Assembly (NCBI GenBank): GCA_937917025.1
Contig: CALFSF010000566.1
Coordinates: 1 to 7,854, forward strand
Origin: an uncultured Paraburkholderia sp.
GTDB taxonomy: Bacteria > Pseudomonadota > Gammaproteobacteria > Burkholderiales > Burkholderiaceae
DNA: 7,854 bases
Direction of reading: 5' to 3'
Part shown: in pieces, positions 1-6,293 of the stretch
How positions within the stretch are numbered: the first letter of the stretch is position 1
How the letters are laid out: each line of letters begins with the position of its first letter
Made by a program: the position numbers and the translations under genes
The notes under the pieces: generated by a model
What the model saw: only the letters and a program-made list of their open reading frames with translations
Databases searched by the model: none
Told to the model about the DNA's origin: nothing

Positions 1-674
1 CGGGCGCGACGATCCTCGATGTCAACGTGAAGCGGCTGCTTGCGCGGGTGTTCGGCGTCGAAGGATTTCCGGGCGAAAAGCGCGTCCAGAACGCCATGTG
101 GACGCTGGCCGAATCGCTGTTGCCTTCAAACGCGAACGACGAAGATGTGAGCGCCTACACGCAAGGTCTGATGGATCTCGGCGCGACGTTGTGCGTGCGC
201 GGCAAGCCGGACTGCGCGCGCTGTCCGTTCGCCGCCGACTGCGTGGCGAACGTCACCGGACGCCAGCGCGAGCTGCCTGTCGCGCGTCCAAAGAAAGCGA
301 TTCCGACGCGGCGCACGTGGATGCTCGTCCTGCGCGACGGCGACGCGGTGATGCTGGAAAAGCGTCCGCCGTCGGGAATCTGGGGCGGCTTGTGGAGTCT
401 GCCGGAAGCGTCCGGCGAAGCGGCGCTCGCCGAACGCGCGCAAGGATACGGCGCATCGGGCAACGTGATGCCGCTCGCGACGCTCACGCATACGTTCACG
501 CACTTCCGTCTGGATATCGAGCCGCGCGTCGTCGAACTGGGCAGTCTGCGGGCGACGCTCGCCAGCGTCGGCGACGACGAAACGGTCTGGGTCGCGCTGC
601 ACGAACTCGACGCGTATGGCGTGCCGGCCCCGGTGCGCAGGCTGCTCGACACGATGCAGGGATCGCTGCTTTAG
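1..674 (+). CDS. mutY: Adenine DNA glycosylase MutY, 5'-truncated by the window edge
   Basis: MutY removes adenine mispaired with 8-oxoguanine in base excision repair and so prevents G:C to T:A transversions. Only the C-terminal part is present, read in frame from base 3; the true start lies left of the window. The first residues carry the catalytic aspartate segment (ILDVNVKR, codons 12-35). An iron-sulphur cluster motif Cys-X6-Cys-X2-Cys-X5-Cys follows at bases 192-242. A NUDIX-like C-terminal domain begins near base 310, with the conserved PPSGIWGGLW stretch and the 8-oxoG-reading HTFTHF loop at about 489-506. The family normally has Gly after the catalytic Asp (E. coli ILDGNVKR), whereas Val is encoded here (GTC, 21-23). 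The E. coli FSH loop is FTH here. The gene converges on the minus-strand LON-domain gene with 10 bp between stop codons. The alternative GTG at 27 lies inside the conserved motif and is not the start. Identity is very secure. Confidence 0.96.
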   Translation, partial: GATILDVNVKRLLARVFGVEGFPGEKRVQNAMWTLAESLLPSNANDEDVSAYTQGLMDLGATLCVRGKPDCARCPFAADCVANVTGRQRELPVARPKKAIPTRRTWMLVLRDGDAVMLEKRPPSGIWGGLWSLPEASGEAALAERAQGYGASGNVMPLATLTHTFTHFRLDIEPRVVELGSLRATLASVGDDETVWVALHELDAYGVPAPVRRLLDTMQGSLL

Positions 675-684
675 GCGCGCGGTG

Positions 685-1320
685 TCACAGCAGTTGATGC
701 TGCTGCATATAGTGATGCACGACGTCGATCCGTGCGCCGGCGTCCTGCAGTTCCATCAGCTTTTGCCGCGCGCGCAACGCGATCGGCAGTACTTCTGACA
801 GACGGTTCGACACCCACGACGGATCGTCGAGCCGGAACGGTTCGGCGAACGGCAGGCTGTCGGGGTCGCGCTCGCGGATCGTCGCGATGATCCGCTCCAG
901 CACTTCCGCGCATGCGCCGAACCGCTCCAGATGCACGGTGCCTTCGAGCGGAATATCGTCGCCGATTGGCTCGGCCATGCCGACCAGCAGGCCGTCCGGT
1001 TGCGCACGGTGCGACAGCAGCCGGAAGCGCCGCGTGCCGCGCGCGCGGATCAGCAGCATGCCGAACGATTCCACGTCGCATTGCCCGATTTCAGCGAGGC
1101 AGCCGATCGCCTCAGGCACGGACGGCTCATCGGGCCGCGCCACTTCGCCGCCGCTCTTCAGCAGACAGACGCCGAACGGCGTCTTCTCGCGAAGGCACTC
1201 GCTTGCCATGTCCAGATAACGCGTCTCGAAGATTTTCAGCGGCAGCAGGCCGCCGGGAAACAGCACGGTATGCAGCGGGAAAAGCGGCAGATCGGCAAGC
1301 ACGGCAGGAGTAGTGGACAT
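685..1320 (-). CDS. Stand-alone LON substrate-binding (N-terminal) domain protein
   Basis: A 211-residue protein consisting almost entirely of a LON N-terminal substrate-binding domain. The signature LPLFPLHTVLFPGG at residues 11-24 is followed by LPLKIFETRYLDM. There is no AAA+ ATPase and no Ser-Lys protease domain, so it is not a Lon protease. Such single-domain proteins are widespread in proteobacteria; their function is not settled, and peptide or protein binding is an inference from the domain. The start chosen is the ATG at 1320, giving MSTTPAVLADLPLF. A longer frame to 1419 would add 33 residues that overlap rapZ coding sequence and resemble no domain. Only a weak GAG ribosome-binding element lies 9 nt upstream. 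It follows rapZ by 40 bp on the same strand and is probably the last gene of the ptsN-hprK-rapZ unit, converging on mutY. Confidence 0.9.
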   Translation of the reverse strand: MSTTPAVLADLPLFPLHTVLFPGGLLPLKIFETRYLDMASECLREKTPFGVCLLKSGGEVARPDEPSVPEAIGCLAEIGQCDVESFGMLLIRARGTRRFRLLSHRAQPDGLLVGMAEPIGDDIPLEGTVHLERFGACAEVLERIIATIRERDPDSLPFAEPFRLDDPSWVSNRLSEVLPIALRARQKLMELQDAGARIDVVHHYMQQHQLL

Positions 1321-1360
1321 TGCGCAACGCTCGAAGGTTAAGGCCGCGCGATGCGACCGG

Positions 1361-2254
1361 TTAAGCCAGTAGCTTCGAAGATTCGCCGACGTCGAGCGGC
1401 GCATCGCGGTGCCGCACAATCACATTCGATTCGCCTGAAAGACGCGCGGCGAGCGTCTCGGCGATAAATACGGAACGATGCTGACCGCCCGTGCAGCCAA
1501 TCGCGACGGTCAGATAACTGCGGTTGTCGTCGCGAAAATGCGGCAGCCACTTCGCGATGAACCCGTGGATGTCGTCGATCATCTGCGTGACGACCGGCAA
1601 TGCACCCAGAAAGTCGATCACCGGCTTGTCGAGACCCGTGAGCGGACGCAGTTCGCGATCATAGTAAGGGTTCGGCAGCGTGCGCACGTCGAAGACGAAA
1701 TCGGCATCGAGCGGCACGCCGCGCTTGAAACCGAACGATTCGAACATCAGCGTGAGGCCCGCGCGTTCCTGCTCGATGAAGCGCTTGACCCACGCGCGCA
1801 GCACGTTCGCGCGCAGATTGCTGGTGTCGATCTGATGGCCGAACTCGGCAAGATTCGCGACGAGTTCGCGTTCGTTCTCGATCGCTTCTTCGAGCGAACG
1901 CAGCACGCCAACGTTTGCATCGTGCGAAGGCGAACCGGATAGCGGGTGACGCCGCCGGGTCTCGGAAAAGCGCTGGATCAGCGACTGCGTGCTCGCGTTC
2001 AGAAACAGCACGCGCACGTCGTGTTCACGCGCGAGGTCGCGGATCATCTCAGGCATTTCGTCGAGCGAGGCGCTGGAGCGCGCGTCGATCGCGACGGCGA
2101 GCCGTTCGTGGCCGTGCTCGCCGAGGTACGCGGCGAGCGGCGGCAGGAAGCGCGGCGGAAGGTTGTCGACGCAGTAGTACCCCGCGTCTTCGACCGCGTT
2201 CAGTGCGACAGACTTGCCGGAGCCGGAAATACCGGTGATCAGGATAATGCGCAT
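1361..2254 (-). CDS. rapZ: RapZ (YvcJ/YhbJ family) P-loop nucleotide-binding regulator
   Basis: A 297-residue member of the RapZ family (284 residues in E. coli). The N-terminal P-loop domain has Walker A GISGSGKS at residues 8-15 directly after the start, plus the family stretch YYCVDNLPPR at 27-35. The C-terminal domain holds DVRTLPNPYY (189-198), RPLTGLD (203-209) and GCTGGQHRS (253-261), which is strongly conserved in the family. In E. coli, RapZ binds the small RNAs GlmY and GlmZ, recruits RNase E and thereby controls glucosamine-6-phosphate synthase. Those RNAs are known from enterobacteria, so the target here is unknown. The C-terminal tail lacks the Lys/Arg cluster that ends the E. 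coli protein. Start: the ATG at 2254 places the P-loop at the usual distance, although no good Shine-Dalgarno sequence precedes it. It lies 90 bp after hprK, as expected for this signalling cluster. Confidence 0.94.
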   Translation of the reverse strand: MRIILITGISGSGKSVALNAVEDAGYYCVDNLPPRFLPPLAAYLGEHGHERLAVAIDARSSASLDEMPEMIRDLAREHDVRVLFLNASTQSLIQRFSETRRRHPLSGSPSHDANVGVLRSLEEAIENERELVANLAEFGHQIDTSNLRANVLRAWVKRFIEQERAGLTLMFESFGFKRGVPLDADFVFDVRTLPNPYYDRELRPLTGLDKPVIDFLGALPVVTQMIDDIHGFIAKWLPHFRDDNRSYLTVAIGCTGGQHRSVFIAETLAARLSGESNVIVRHRDAPLDVGESSKLLA

Positions 2255-2320
2255 GAGGTCGTGAAATCCGTTCGTTTCATCATAGCATCCACCCCGCGCA
2301 CCGGCGGCGCGGCGCCTCGA

Positions 2321-2340
2321 CGTGCCGGGAAGAGGGCACG
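2321..2340 (-). other. Small hairpin just after the hprK stop
   Basis: Perfect 6-bp inverted repeat cgtgcc (2321-2326) and ggcacg (2335-2340) with an 8-base loop, starting 4 nt after the hprK stop codon on the minus strand. No U-tract follows, so it is not a canonical terminator. It may be a transcript-stabilising or processing element, or chance in GC-rich DNA. Confidence 0.35.
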
Positions 2341-2344
2341 CCGG

Positions 2345-3313
2345 CTAGATCAGCTTGCCGGGAAACTGGCTGTCCGGATCCTGCATCGCGAGACGCTGGC
2401 GGTCCATGAAGTCGCGCAGCGTGTCGATGCCGCGCAATTGCAGGATCGTGTTGCGCACGGCCGCCTCGACCAGCACCGCGAGGTTGCGGCCGGCGGCCAC
2501 CTGAATGGTGACCTTGCTGATGGGCAGGCCCAGCACGTCGACGGTCTGGCTTTCGAGCGGCAGACGCTGGAATTCGCCATCCGGCCGGCGCACCAGCTGA
2601 ACGATCAGCTTCAGCTTCATTTTCCGGCGCACGGCGGTTTCACCGAAAATCGTCTTGATGTCGAGCAGACCCAGGCCGCGCACTTCGAGCAGGTTCTGCA
2701 GCAGCGGCGGGCAGCGGCCTTCGACGAAGTCGGGCCCGAGCCGCACGAAATCGACCGCGTCGTCAGCGACGAGGCCGTGGCCGCGGCTGATCAGTTCCAG
2801 GCCGAGTTCGCTTTTGCCGAGACCGGAGTCGCCCGTCAGCAGCACGCCCATGCCGAGGATATCGAGGAACACGCCGTGCAGCGTGGCGCGCGGCGCCAGA
2901 ATGCGCGACATGTAGAGCCGCAGGCTGTCGATGACCGCCGCGGCCGACATCGGCGTCGTGAAGAGCGGCGTGGACGAGCGCGTACAGCGCAGCACGAGTT
3001 CCGGCGGCGCGGCCACGCCACCCGCGACGACGAGGAACGGCGGCTCGAGCGCGATCAGCTCGGCCATGTGGCGTGAGCGGCTTTCGTCGGCCTGGCGCTG
3101 GTAATACTCGACTTCGGCGTCGCCCAGCACCTGGATCCGGTTCGGGTGAATCAGGTTCAAATGGCCGACGAGGTCGGCGCTGGAGGTGGCGTACGCCACC
3201 GTTTCCGCCGAAAACCCGCGCTCCCAGCCTTCATGCCCGGTCAGCCAGCTGAGTTTCAGCACGGCGGCGTTGTCGTCGAAAATGCTCTGGGCGTTGATGC
3301 TGGACGTATCCAT
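2345..3313 (-). CDS. hprK: HPr kinase/phosphorylase
   Basis: HprK phosphorylates, and by phosphorolysis dephosphorylates, a regulatory serine of the phosphocarrier HPr. The 322 residues match family length. An N-terminal domain (about 1-130) precedes the catalytic core, which has a conserved His at 146 (ATLHGV), Walker A GDSGLGKS at 161-168, an acidic pair at 184-185, the HprK signature EVRGLGLLDIKTIFG at 210-224, and a C-terminal VAAGRN element at 272-277. Betaproteobacteria with HprK often lack sugar-transporting PTS permeases, so its job is usually taken as tuning HPr in the regulatory nitrogen-branch PTS; that is family knowledge, not seen here. HPr itself is not in the window. The ATG at 3313 has a GGAG Shine-Dalgarno sequence (3324-3327) with a 10-nt spacer. 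It sits between ptsN and rapZ on the same strand. Confidence 0.96.
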   Translation of the reverse strand: MDTSSINAQSIFDDNAAVLKLSWLTGHEGWERGFSAETVAYATSSADLVGHLNLIHPNRIQVLGDAEVEYYQRQADESRSRHMAELIALEPPFLVVAGGVAAPPELVLRCTRSSTPLFTTPMSAAAVIDSLRLYMSRILAPRATLHGVFLDILGMGVLLTGDSGLGKSELGLELISRGHGLVADDAVDFVRLGPDFVEGRCPPLLQNLLEVRGLGLLDIKTIFGETAVRRKMKLKLIVQLVRRPDGEFQRLPLESQTVDVLGLPISKVTIQVAAGRNLAVLVEAAVRNTILQLRGIDTLRDFMDRQRLAMQDPDSQFPGKLI

Positions 3314-3377
3314 GAGTCCGTGACTCCATTATGGGCCGCTGGCCCGCGCGCCTGGCCTGTGTCTGTGTATTGCGGTC

Positions 3378-3400
3378 GGGCCGGCTGGCGTGAGCCGGGC
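3378..3400 (-). other. GC-rich hairpin in the ptsN-hprK gap
   Basis: The 122-bp gap between ptsN and hprK contains ccggct (3381-3386) and agccgg (3393-3398) around a 6-base loop. The stem can be lengthened outward with a one-base bulge. It has no U-tract on the minus strand, so ptsN-hprK read-through is expected. It could be an attenuator or processing site, or merely GC-rich spacer. Confidence 0.3.
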
Positions 3401-3435
3401 CGGGCCTGTATCTGGCGAACGCCGCCTTCAATACG

Positions 3436-3891
3436 TCAAGGTTGCCACTGAGTGAGCAGGCGATGCAACGCCTCGGGGTCTTCTTCCGTGTGCAGCCGCT
3501 CGCGCGCTTCGCGGTCGGACAGCAATTGCGCGATTTCCGACAGGATTTCCAGATGTTGCTGGGTGGCCTGTTCCGGCACGAGCAGGAAGATCAGCAGCGA
3601 TACCGGCTGACCGTCGGGGGATTCGAAGGGAATGGGGTCGGCGAGACGCACGAACGCGGCGAGCGGATGCTTCAGGCCCTTGATCCGGCCGTGAGGAATC
3701 GCAACGCCTTCGCCGAGCCCCGTCGACCCGAGGCGCTCGCGCGCAAACAGATTGTCAGTGACCGTACTGCGGGCGATGCCGTTCTGGTTCTCGAAGATCA
3801 GGCCAGCCTGTTCGAAGACACGCTTTTTGCTGGTAACGGCAAGACCGACGACGACATTCTCGAGGGGAAGATATTTGGCTAGACGATTCAT
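3436..3891 (-). CDS. ptsN: PTS IIA-like nitrogen-regulatory protein (EIIA-Ntr)
   Basis: EIIA-Ntr is the terminal phosphate acceptor of the nitrogen-branch PTS (EI-Ntr, NPr/HPr, EIIA-Ntr). It acts by regulatory contacts, for example with potassium transport and sensor kinases in E. coli, rather than by sugar transport. The 151 residues form one PTS EIIA type-2 domain. The phosphorylatable His is at residue 67 within GEGVAIPHGRIKG, preceded by ARERLGSTGLG, and LLIFLLVPEQ follows in the core. The start at 3891 (MNRLAKYLPLENV) fits family length. In-frame TTG 3957 and ATG 3951 would add 20-22 residues rich in Arg, Pro and Ala with no domain match. No Shine-Dalgarno sequence is correctly spaced for 3891; the best purine stretch (GAGGAGA, 3919-3925) ends 27 nt upstream, so the start is less certain than the identity. 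It probably heads the ptsN-hprK-rapZ-LON unit. Confidence 0.94.
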   Translation of the reverse strand: MNRLAKYLPLENVVVGLAVTSKKRVFEQAGLIFENQNGIARSTVTDNLFARERLGSTGLGEGVAIPHGRIKGLKHPLAAFVRLADPIPFESPDGQPVSLLIFLLVPEQATQQHLEILSEIAQLLSDREARERLHTEEDPEALHRLLTQWQP

Positions 3892-4041
3892 GTTGGCAGG
3901 CGGAAACGTGGCCTGGATTCTCCTCGCCGTAGCGTTTGGGTGGCGTTCCATGTTCAACAGGTGCTCACGGCGATATGGCGATAGACGGTGGAGACCGAAA
4001 GCGCAGGACTACCGCTGATTGACCCCGATAGTAACCGGAAC

Positions 4042-4070
4042 ATTATAGAACAGGGTGATCACGGATGGTG
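4042..4070 (-). promoter_or_regulatory. Candidate sigma-70 promoter for the ptsN-hprK-rapZ unit
   Basis: A perfect TATAAT -10 hexamer reads on the minus strand at 4047-4042. The -35 region is poor at any 16-18 nt spacing (CACCAT or neighbours), and there is no extended -10 TG. The spacer contains the 8-bp palindrome GTGATCAC (4055-4062), and an imperfect inverted repeat gatggtg/cgccatc (4064-4070, 4076-4082) overlaps the -35 region. It lies downstream of the hpf terminator, where a new promoter is needed. A weak -35 with palindromes fits an activator- or repressor-controlled promoter, which is inference. Confidence 0.5.
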
Positions 4071-4167
4071 CGGCGCGCCATCGATGAAAAACGAGGTTTT
4101 CCGCGAGGGTCCCCGTGACTGATGCGGCGGGTGGCGCAGCGTGACGCAGGCGGTTGGGGCGTCCAAC

Positions 4168-4192
4168 GAAAAACCGCCCGTTATCGGGCGGT
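4168..4192 (-). terminator. Rho-independent terminator after hpf
   Basis: On the minus strand a perfect 8-bp stem, ACCGCCCG and CGGGCGGT, flanks a 4-base ATAA loop and runs directly into five Us (plus-strand A run 4169-4173). It starts about 40 nt after the hpf stop codon. It should end the lptA-lptB-rpoN-hpf transcript and separate it from ptsN. Confidence 0.9.
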
Positions 4193-4231
4193 CTGGCGGG
4201 AAAGGCCTGAAGGAATCCTTCTAATGGTTCC

Positions 4232-4591
4232 TTATTGCGGCGGCACTTCGATTTGCGGTGCCAGCGGCTGATATTTGATCGCTTCGTGCTGATGGCCCTG
4301 GAGGCGATCCTTGTGACGAATGACCTGCCTGTCCAGCTTGTCGATCATCAGGTCGATTGCGGCGTACAGGTCGCCATCCGCGCTTTCGACAAACAGGTCC
4401 TTGCCCTTCACATGCAGGTTGATTTCAACCTTTTGCCGCTTTTCCTTTTCCTTGTGGTTGTCGACCGAGAGGACCACACTGCCATCGATTACCTGATCGA
4501 AATGTCTTAGCACCTTATCCAGTTTGGAGATCACGTATTCGCGCAACGCAGGCGTTACTTCGAGATGGTGTCCACTGATCTTCAGATTCAT
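4232..4591 (-). CDS. hpf: Ribosome hibernation-promoting factor, HPF/RaiA (YfiA) family
   Basis: A 119-residue protein of the HPF/YfiA family, often annotated as a sigma-54 modulation protein because of its place after rpoN. Such proteins bind the decoding centre of the 30S subunit and silence ribosomes in stationary phase. It begins MNLKISGHHLEVTPALREYV; the basic segment KEKEKRQKVEINLHVKGKDL (48-66) and DLYAAIDLMIDKLDRQVIRHKDR (74-96) are family-typical. It lacks the long C-terminal dimerisation domain of long HPF (about 180+ residues), so it is a short-type factor with a Pro/Gln-rich tail of about 15 residues. The ATG at 4591 has a strong GGAG with a 7-nt spacer. A longer frame to 4750 adds 53 residues without family similarity and is rejected. 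It follows rpoN by 172 bp and ends at the strong terminator. Confidence 0.95.
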   Translation of the reverse strand: MNLKISGHHLEVTPALREYVISKLDKVLRHFDQVIDGSVVLSVDNHKEKEKRQKVEINLHVKGKDLFVESADGDLYAAIDLMIDKLDRQVIRHKDRLQGHQHEAIKYQPLAPQIEVPPQ

Positions 4592-4741
4592 AGTGCTTCT
4601 CCATGCAAGTGGCCGCCTTGACGTGCATGCCCAGCAAGTGCCGGTCGAACTGTCGGCTCGCCTCCCAGTCTTCCCCGGTGACTGGCTGTTGACGGGTCGC
4701 ATCGGCCAGCCTTGTCGCCCATCGCGCCGCGGCCGGTAAAT

Positions 4742-4764
4742 GCCGGTCACAGTATGCGACCGGC
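4742..4764 (-). other. Hairpin overlapping the rpoN stop codon
   Basis: A perfect 7-bp inverted repeat gccggtc (4742-4748) and gaccggc (4758-4764) with a 9-base loop. One arm includes the last base of the rpoN TAG stop. The sequence after it on the minus strand (ATTTACC) is not a U-tract. It may reduce read-through into hpf or protect an rpoN 3' end; I cannot tell which. Confidence 0.4.
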
Positions 4765-6278
4765 TACAGAGACTTGCGCAGGTTGACTGCGGGGATTCTC
4801 AGGGCTTCACGGTACTTCGCGACGGTTCGCCGCGCCACGACAAAGCCCTGTTCCGCCAGCAGTTCGGCTATGCGGCTGTCTGAAAGAGGAGATTTCGGCT
4901 CTTCTGCTCCTATCAGTTGCTTGATGAGTGCGCGAATAGCCGTTGATGAGGCTGCGCCACCCGTGTCGGTGGAAACGTGCGATCCAAAGAAGTACTTAAA
5001 TTCAAGCGTCCCGAAGGGCGTGAGCATGTACTTGCCCGTTGTCACACGCGAGACAGTCGACTCGTGTAATCCCAGCGTATCAGCAATTTCCCGCAAAACC
5101 AAGGGGCGCATGGCAATTTCGCCGTGCACGAAAAAGCTCTTCTGACGCTCGACAATCGCCTGTGCAACGCGCAGGATCGTCTCGAACCGCTGCTGGATAT
5201 TCTTGATCAGCCAGCGCGCTTCCTGGAGTTGCTGGCGCAATGAACCGCTACCCGGATCGCCCCTGCTATTGCGAAGAATGTTCGCATAAAGATGATTTAT
5301 ACGCAGTTTCGGAACCACTTCCGGATTCAGTTCCGCAGTCCATCCCTGGGCCGTGCGCTTCACCATGATGTCCGGCACGACGTAGTCCGCTTCCGCCTTG
5401 CCGTACGCGGCGCCGGGGAACGGTTCGAGTGAGCGGATGAGCGCGTGTGCGTCGCGCAGTTCGTCGTCGTTGGCCTTCAGCTGCTTGCGCAGACGCGTGA
5501 AATCGCGCGCCGCGAGCAGTTCCAGATGGTGAGCGACGATGTCGAGTGCAAGCGTGCGCGTGGGCGACGGTTCGAGCCGCAGAAGTTGCAGCTTCAGACA
5601 TTCGGATGCCGAACGTGCGCCGACGCCTGCCGGATCGAAGCTGTGCAGCAGCGCAAGCGCCGCGTTCAGCTCATCGAGATCGACTTCGAGTTCGTCGGGC
5701 AGATCGGCCAGCACTTCTTCGAGCGTGGCGGTGAGGTAGCCGTCGTCGTCGAGCGATTCGATCAGGAAAAGGATGAGCGCGCGGTCGCGTTGACCCGCCT
5801 GCGTGACGCGCAGCTGCGCGCTCAGATGGTCGCGCAGGCTCGTGCTCGATTCGTGGATCTGCAATGGCGGCAGATCGTCGTCGTCCGAAGCGCTACCCGA
5901 GCGGCCGTAGTCGTCGAGATTCCACTGGCTCGACTCGCCATTGGTGTCGGACGAGAGGCCGTTGTATTCGTCGACGCCCTGCGGCTCGCCGTTCTCCGCG
6001 CGCTCGGAGGTGGAGGACGAAGACGAGTTCGTGTTGCCCATCTGCTCCTGCGCGGGCGCGCTGCCCGGCGTCTGCGTGATCAGCGAACCGTCCGCGGCGA
6101 CACGCAGCGGACTCGCGATCCAGTCGTCCTCGTTTTCGAGCAGCGGATTCTGGGAGATCGCCATCGAGACTTCCTGCTGCAACTCAAGCGTAGACAACTG
6201 CAGCAGCCGGATGGACTGCTGAAGTTGCGGGGTCAGCGCAAGATGCTGCGACAGGCGGAGTTGGAGGCTGGCTTTCAT
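4764..6278 (-). CDS. rpoN: RNA polymerase sigma-54 factor
   Basis: RpoN directs RNA polymerase to -24/-12 promoters that need AAA+ enhancer-binding activators, typically for nitrogen, motility and carbon genes. The 504 residues show all regions in order. Region I is Gln/Leu-rich at 1-50 (LRLSQHLALTPQLQQSIRLL). The acidic, Ser-rich region II linker spans about 50-145. The core-binding domain spans about 145-330. A helix-turn-helix lies at 395-415 (LREIADTLGLHESTVSRVT). The RpoN box ARRTVAKYRE is at 482-491, near the C-terminus. The ATG at 6278 is the first possible in-frame start and matches the conserved MKASLQLRLSQ, but no Shine-Dalgarno sequence precedes it. It follows lptB by 198 bp and precedes hpf, the usual order in proteobacteria. 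The 3' third is clearly less GC-rich than the 5' two thirds. Confidence 0.97.
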   Translation of the reverse strand: MKASLQLRLSQHLALTPQLQQSIRLLQLSTLELQQEVSMAISQNPLLENEDDWIASPLRVAADGSLITQTPGSAPAQEQMGNTNSSSSSTSERAENGEPQGVDEYNGLSSDTNGESSQWNLDDYGRSGSASDDDDLPPLQIHESSTSLRDHLSAQLRVTQAGQRDRALILFLIESLDDDGYLTATLEEVLADLPDELEVDLDELNAALALLHSFDPAGVGARSASECLKLQLLRLEPSPTRTLALDIVAHHLELLAARDFTRLRKQLKANDDELRDAHALIRSLEPFPGAAYGKAEADYVVPDIMVKRTAQGWTAELNPEVVPKLRINHLYANILRNSRGDPGSGSLRQQLQEARWLIKNIQQRFETILRVAQAIVERQKSFFVHGEIAMRPLVLREIADTLGLHESTVSRVTTGKYMLTPFGTLEFKYFFGSHVSTDTGGAASSTAIRALIKQLIGAEEPKSPLSDSRIAELLAEQGFVVARRTVAKYREALRIPAVNLRKSL

Positions 6279-6293
6279 GGCAGGTTGAGATTC

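Larger units (their letters stand above)
3892..4231. other. 340-bp non-coding gap between hpf and ptsN
   Basis: No open frame here has recognisable protein content. It holds the hpf terminator (4168-4192), a TATAAT-type promoter candidate reading towards ptsN (4042-4047), two inverted repeats near that promoter (4055-4062 and 4064-4082), and a possible leader of about 145 nt before ptsN. The part between 4083 and 4167 shows nothing I can name. I see no riboswitch or known small RNA. Confidence 0.7.

Noticed and set aside
1336..1365. Direct repeat GGTTAAG at 1336-1342 and 1359-1365
   Set aside because: Only 7 bases and it straddles the rapZ stop; no sign of an attachment site or insertion.
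1321..1419. 33-residue N-terminal extension of the LON-domain protein
   Set aside because: It overlaps rapZ coding sequence and resembles no known domain; the LON domain begins about 10 residues after the ATG at 1320.
2270..2285. TATGAT-like -10 before rapZ
   Set aside because: No matching -35 at normal spacing; rapZ is more simply read from the ptsN-hprK transcript.
1946..3076. 376-codon plus-strand open frame antisense to rapZ and hprK
   Set aside because: It is a shadow of two well-recognised minus-strand genes in GC-rich DNA. Its product is Arg/Gln/Ala/His-rich, has no recognisable domain and crosses a gene boundary.
3958..4231. Sigma-54 (-24/-12) promoter upstream of ptsN, or a riboswitch or small RNA in the gap
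   Set aside because: I found no GG-N10-GC element of the right form and no known RNA motif; the TATAAT element explains the region better.
4592..4750. 53-residue N-terminal extension of HPF
   Set aside because: The strong GGAG and the conserved MNLKISG start at 4591 fix the gene start; the extension has no family similarity.
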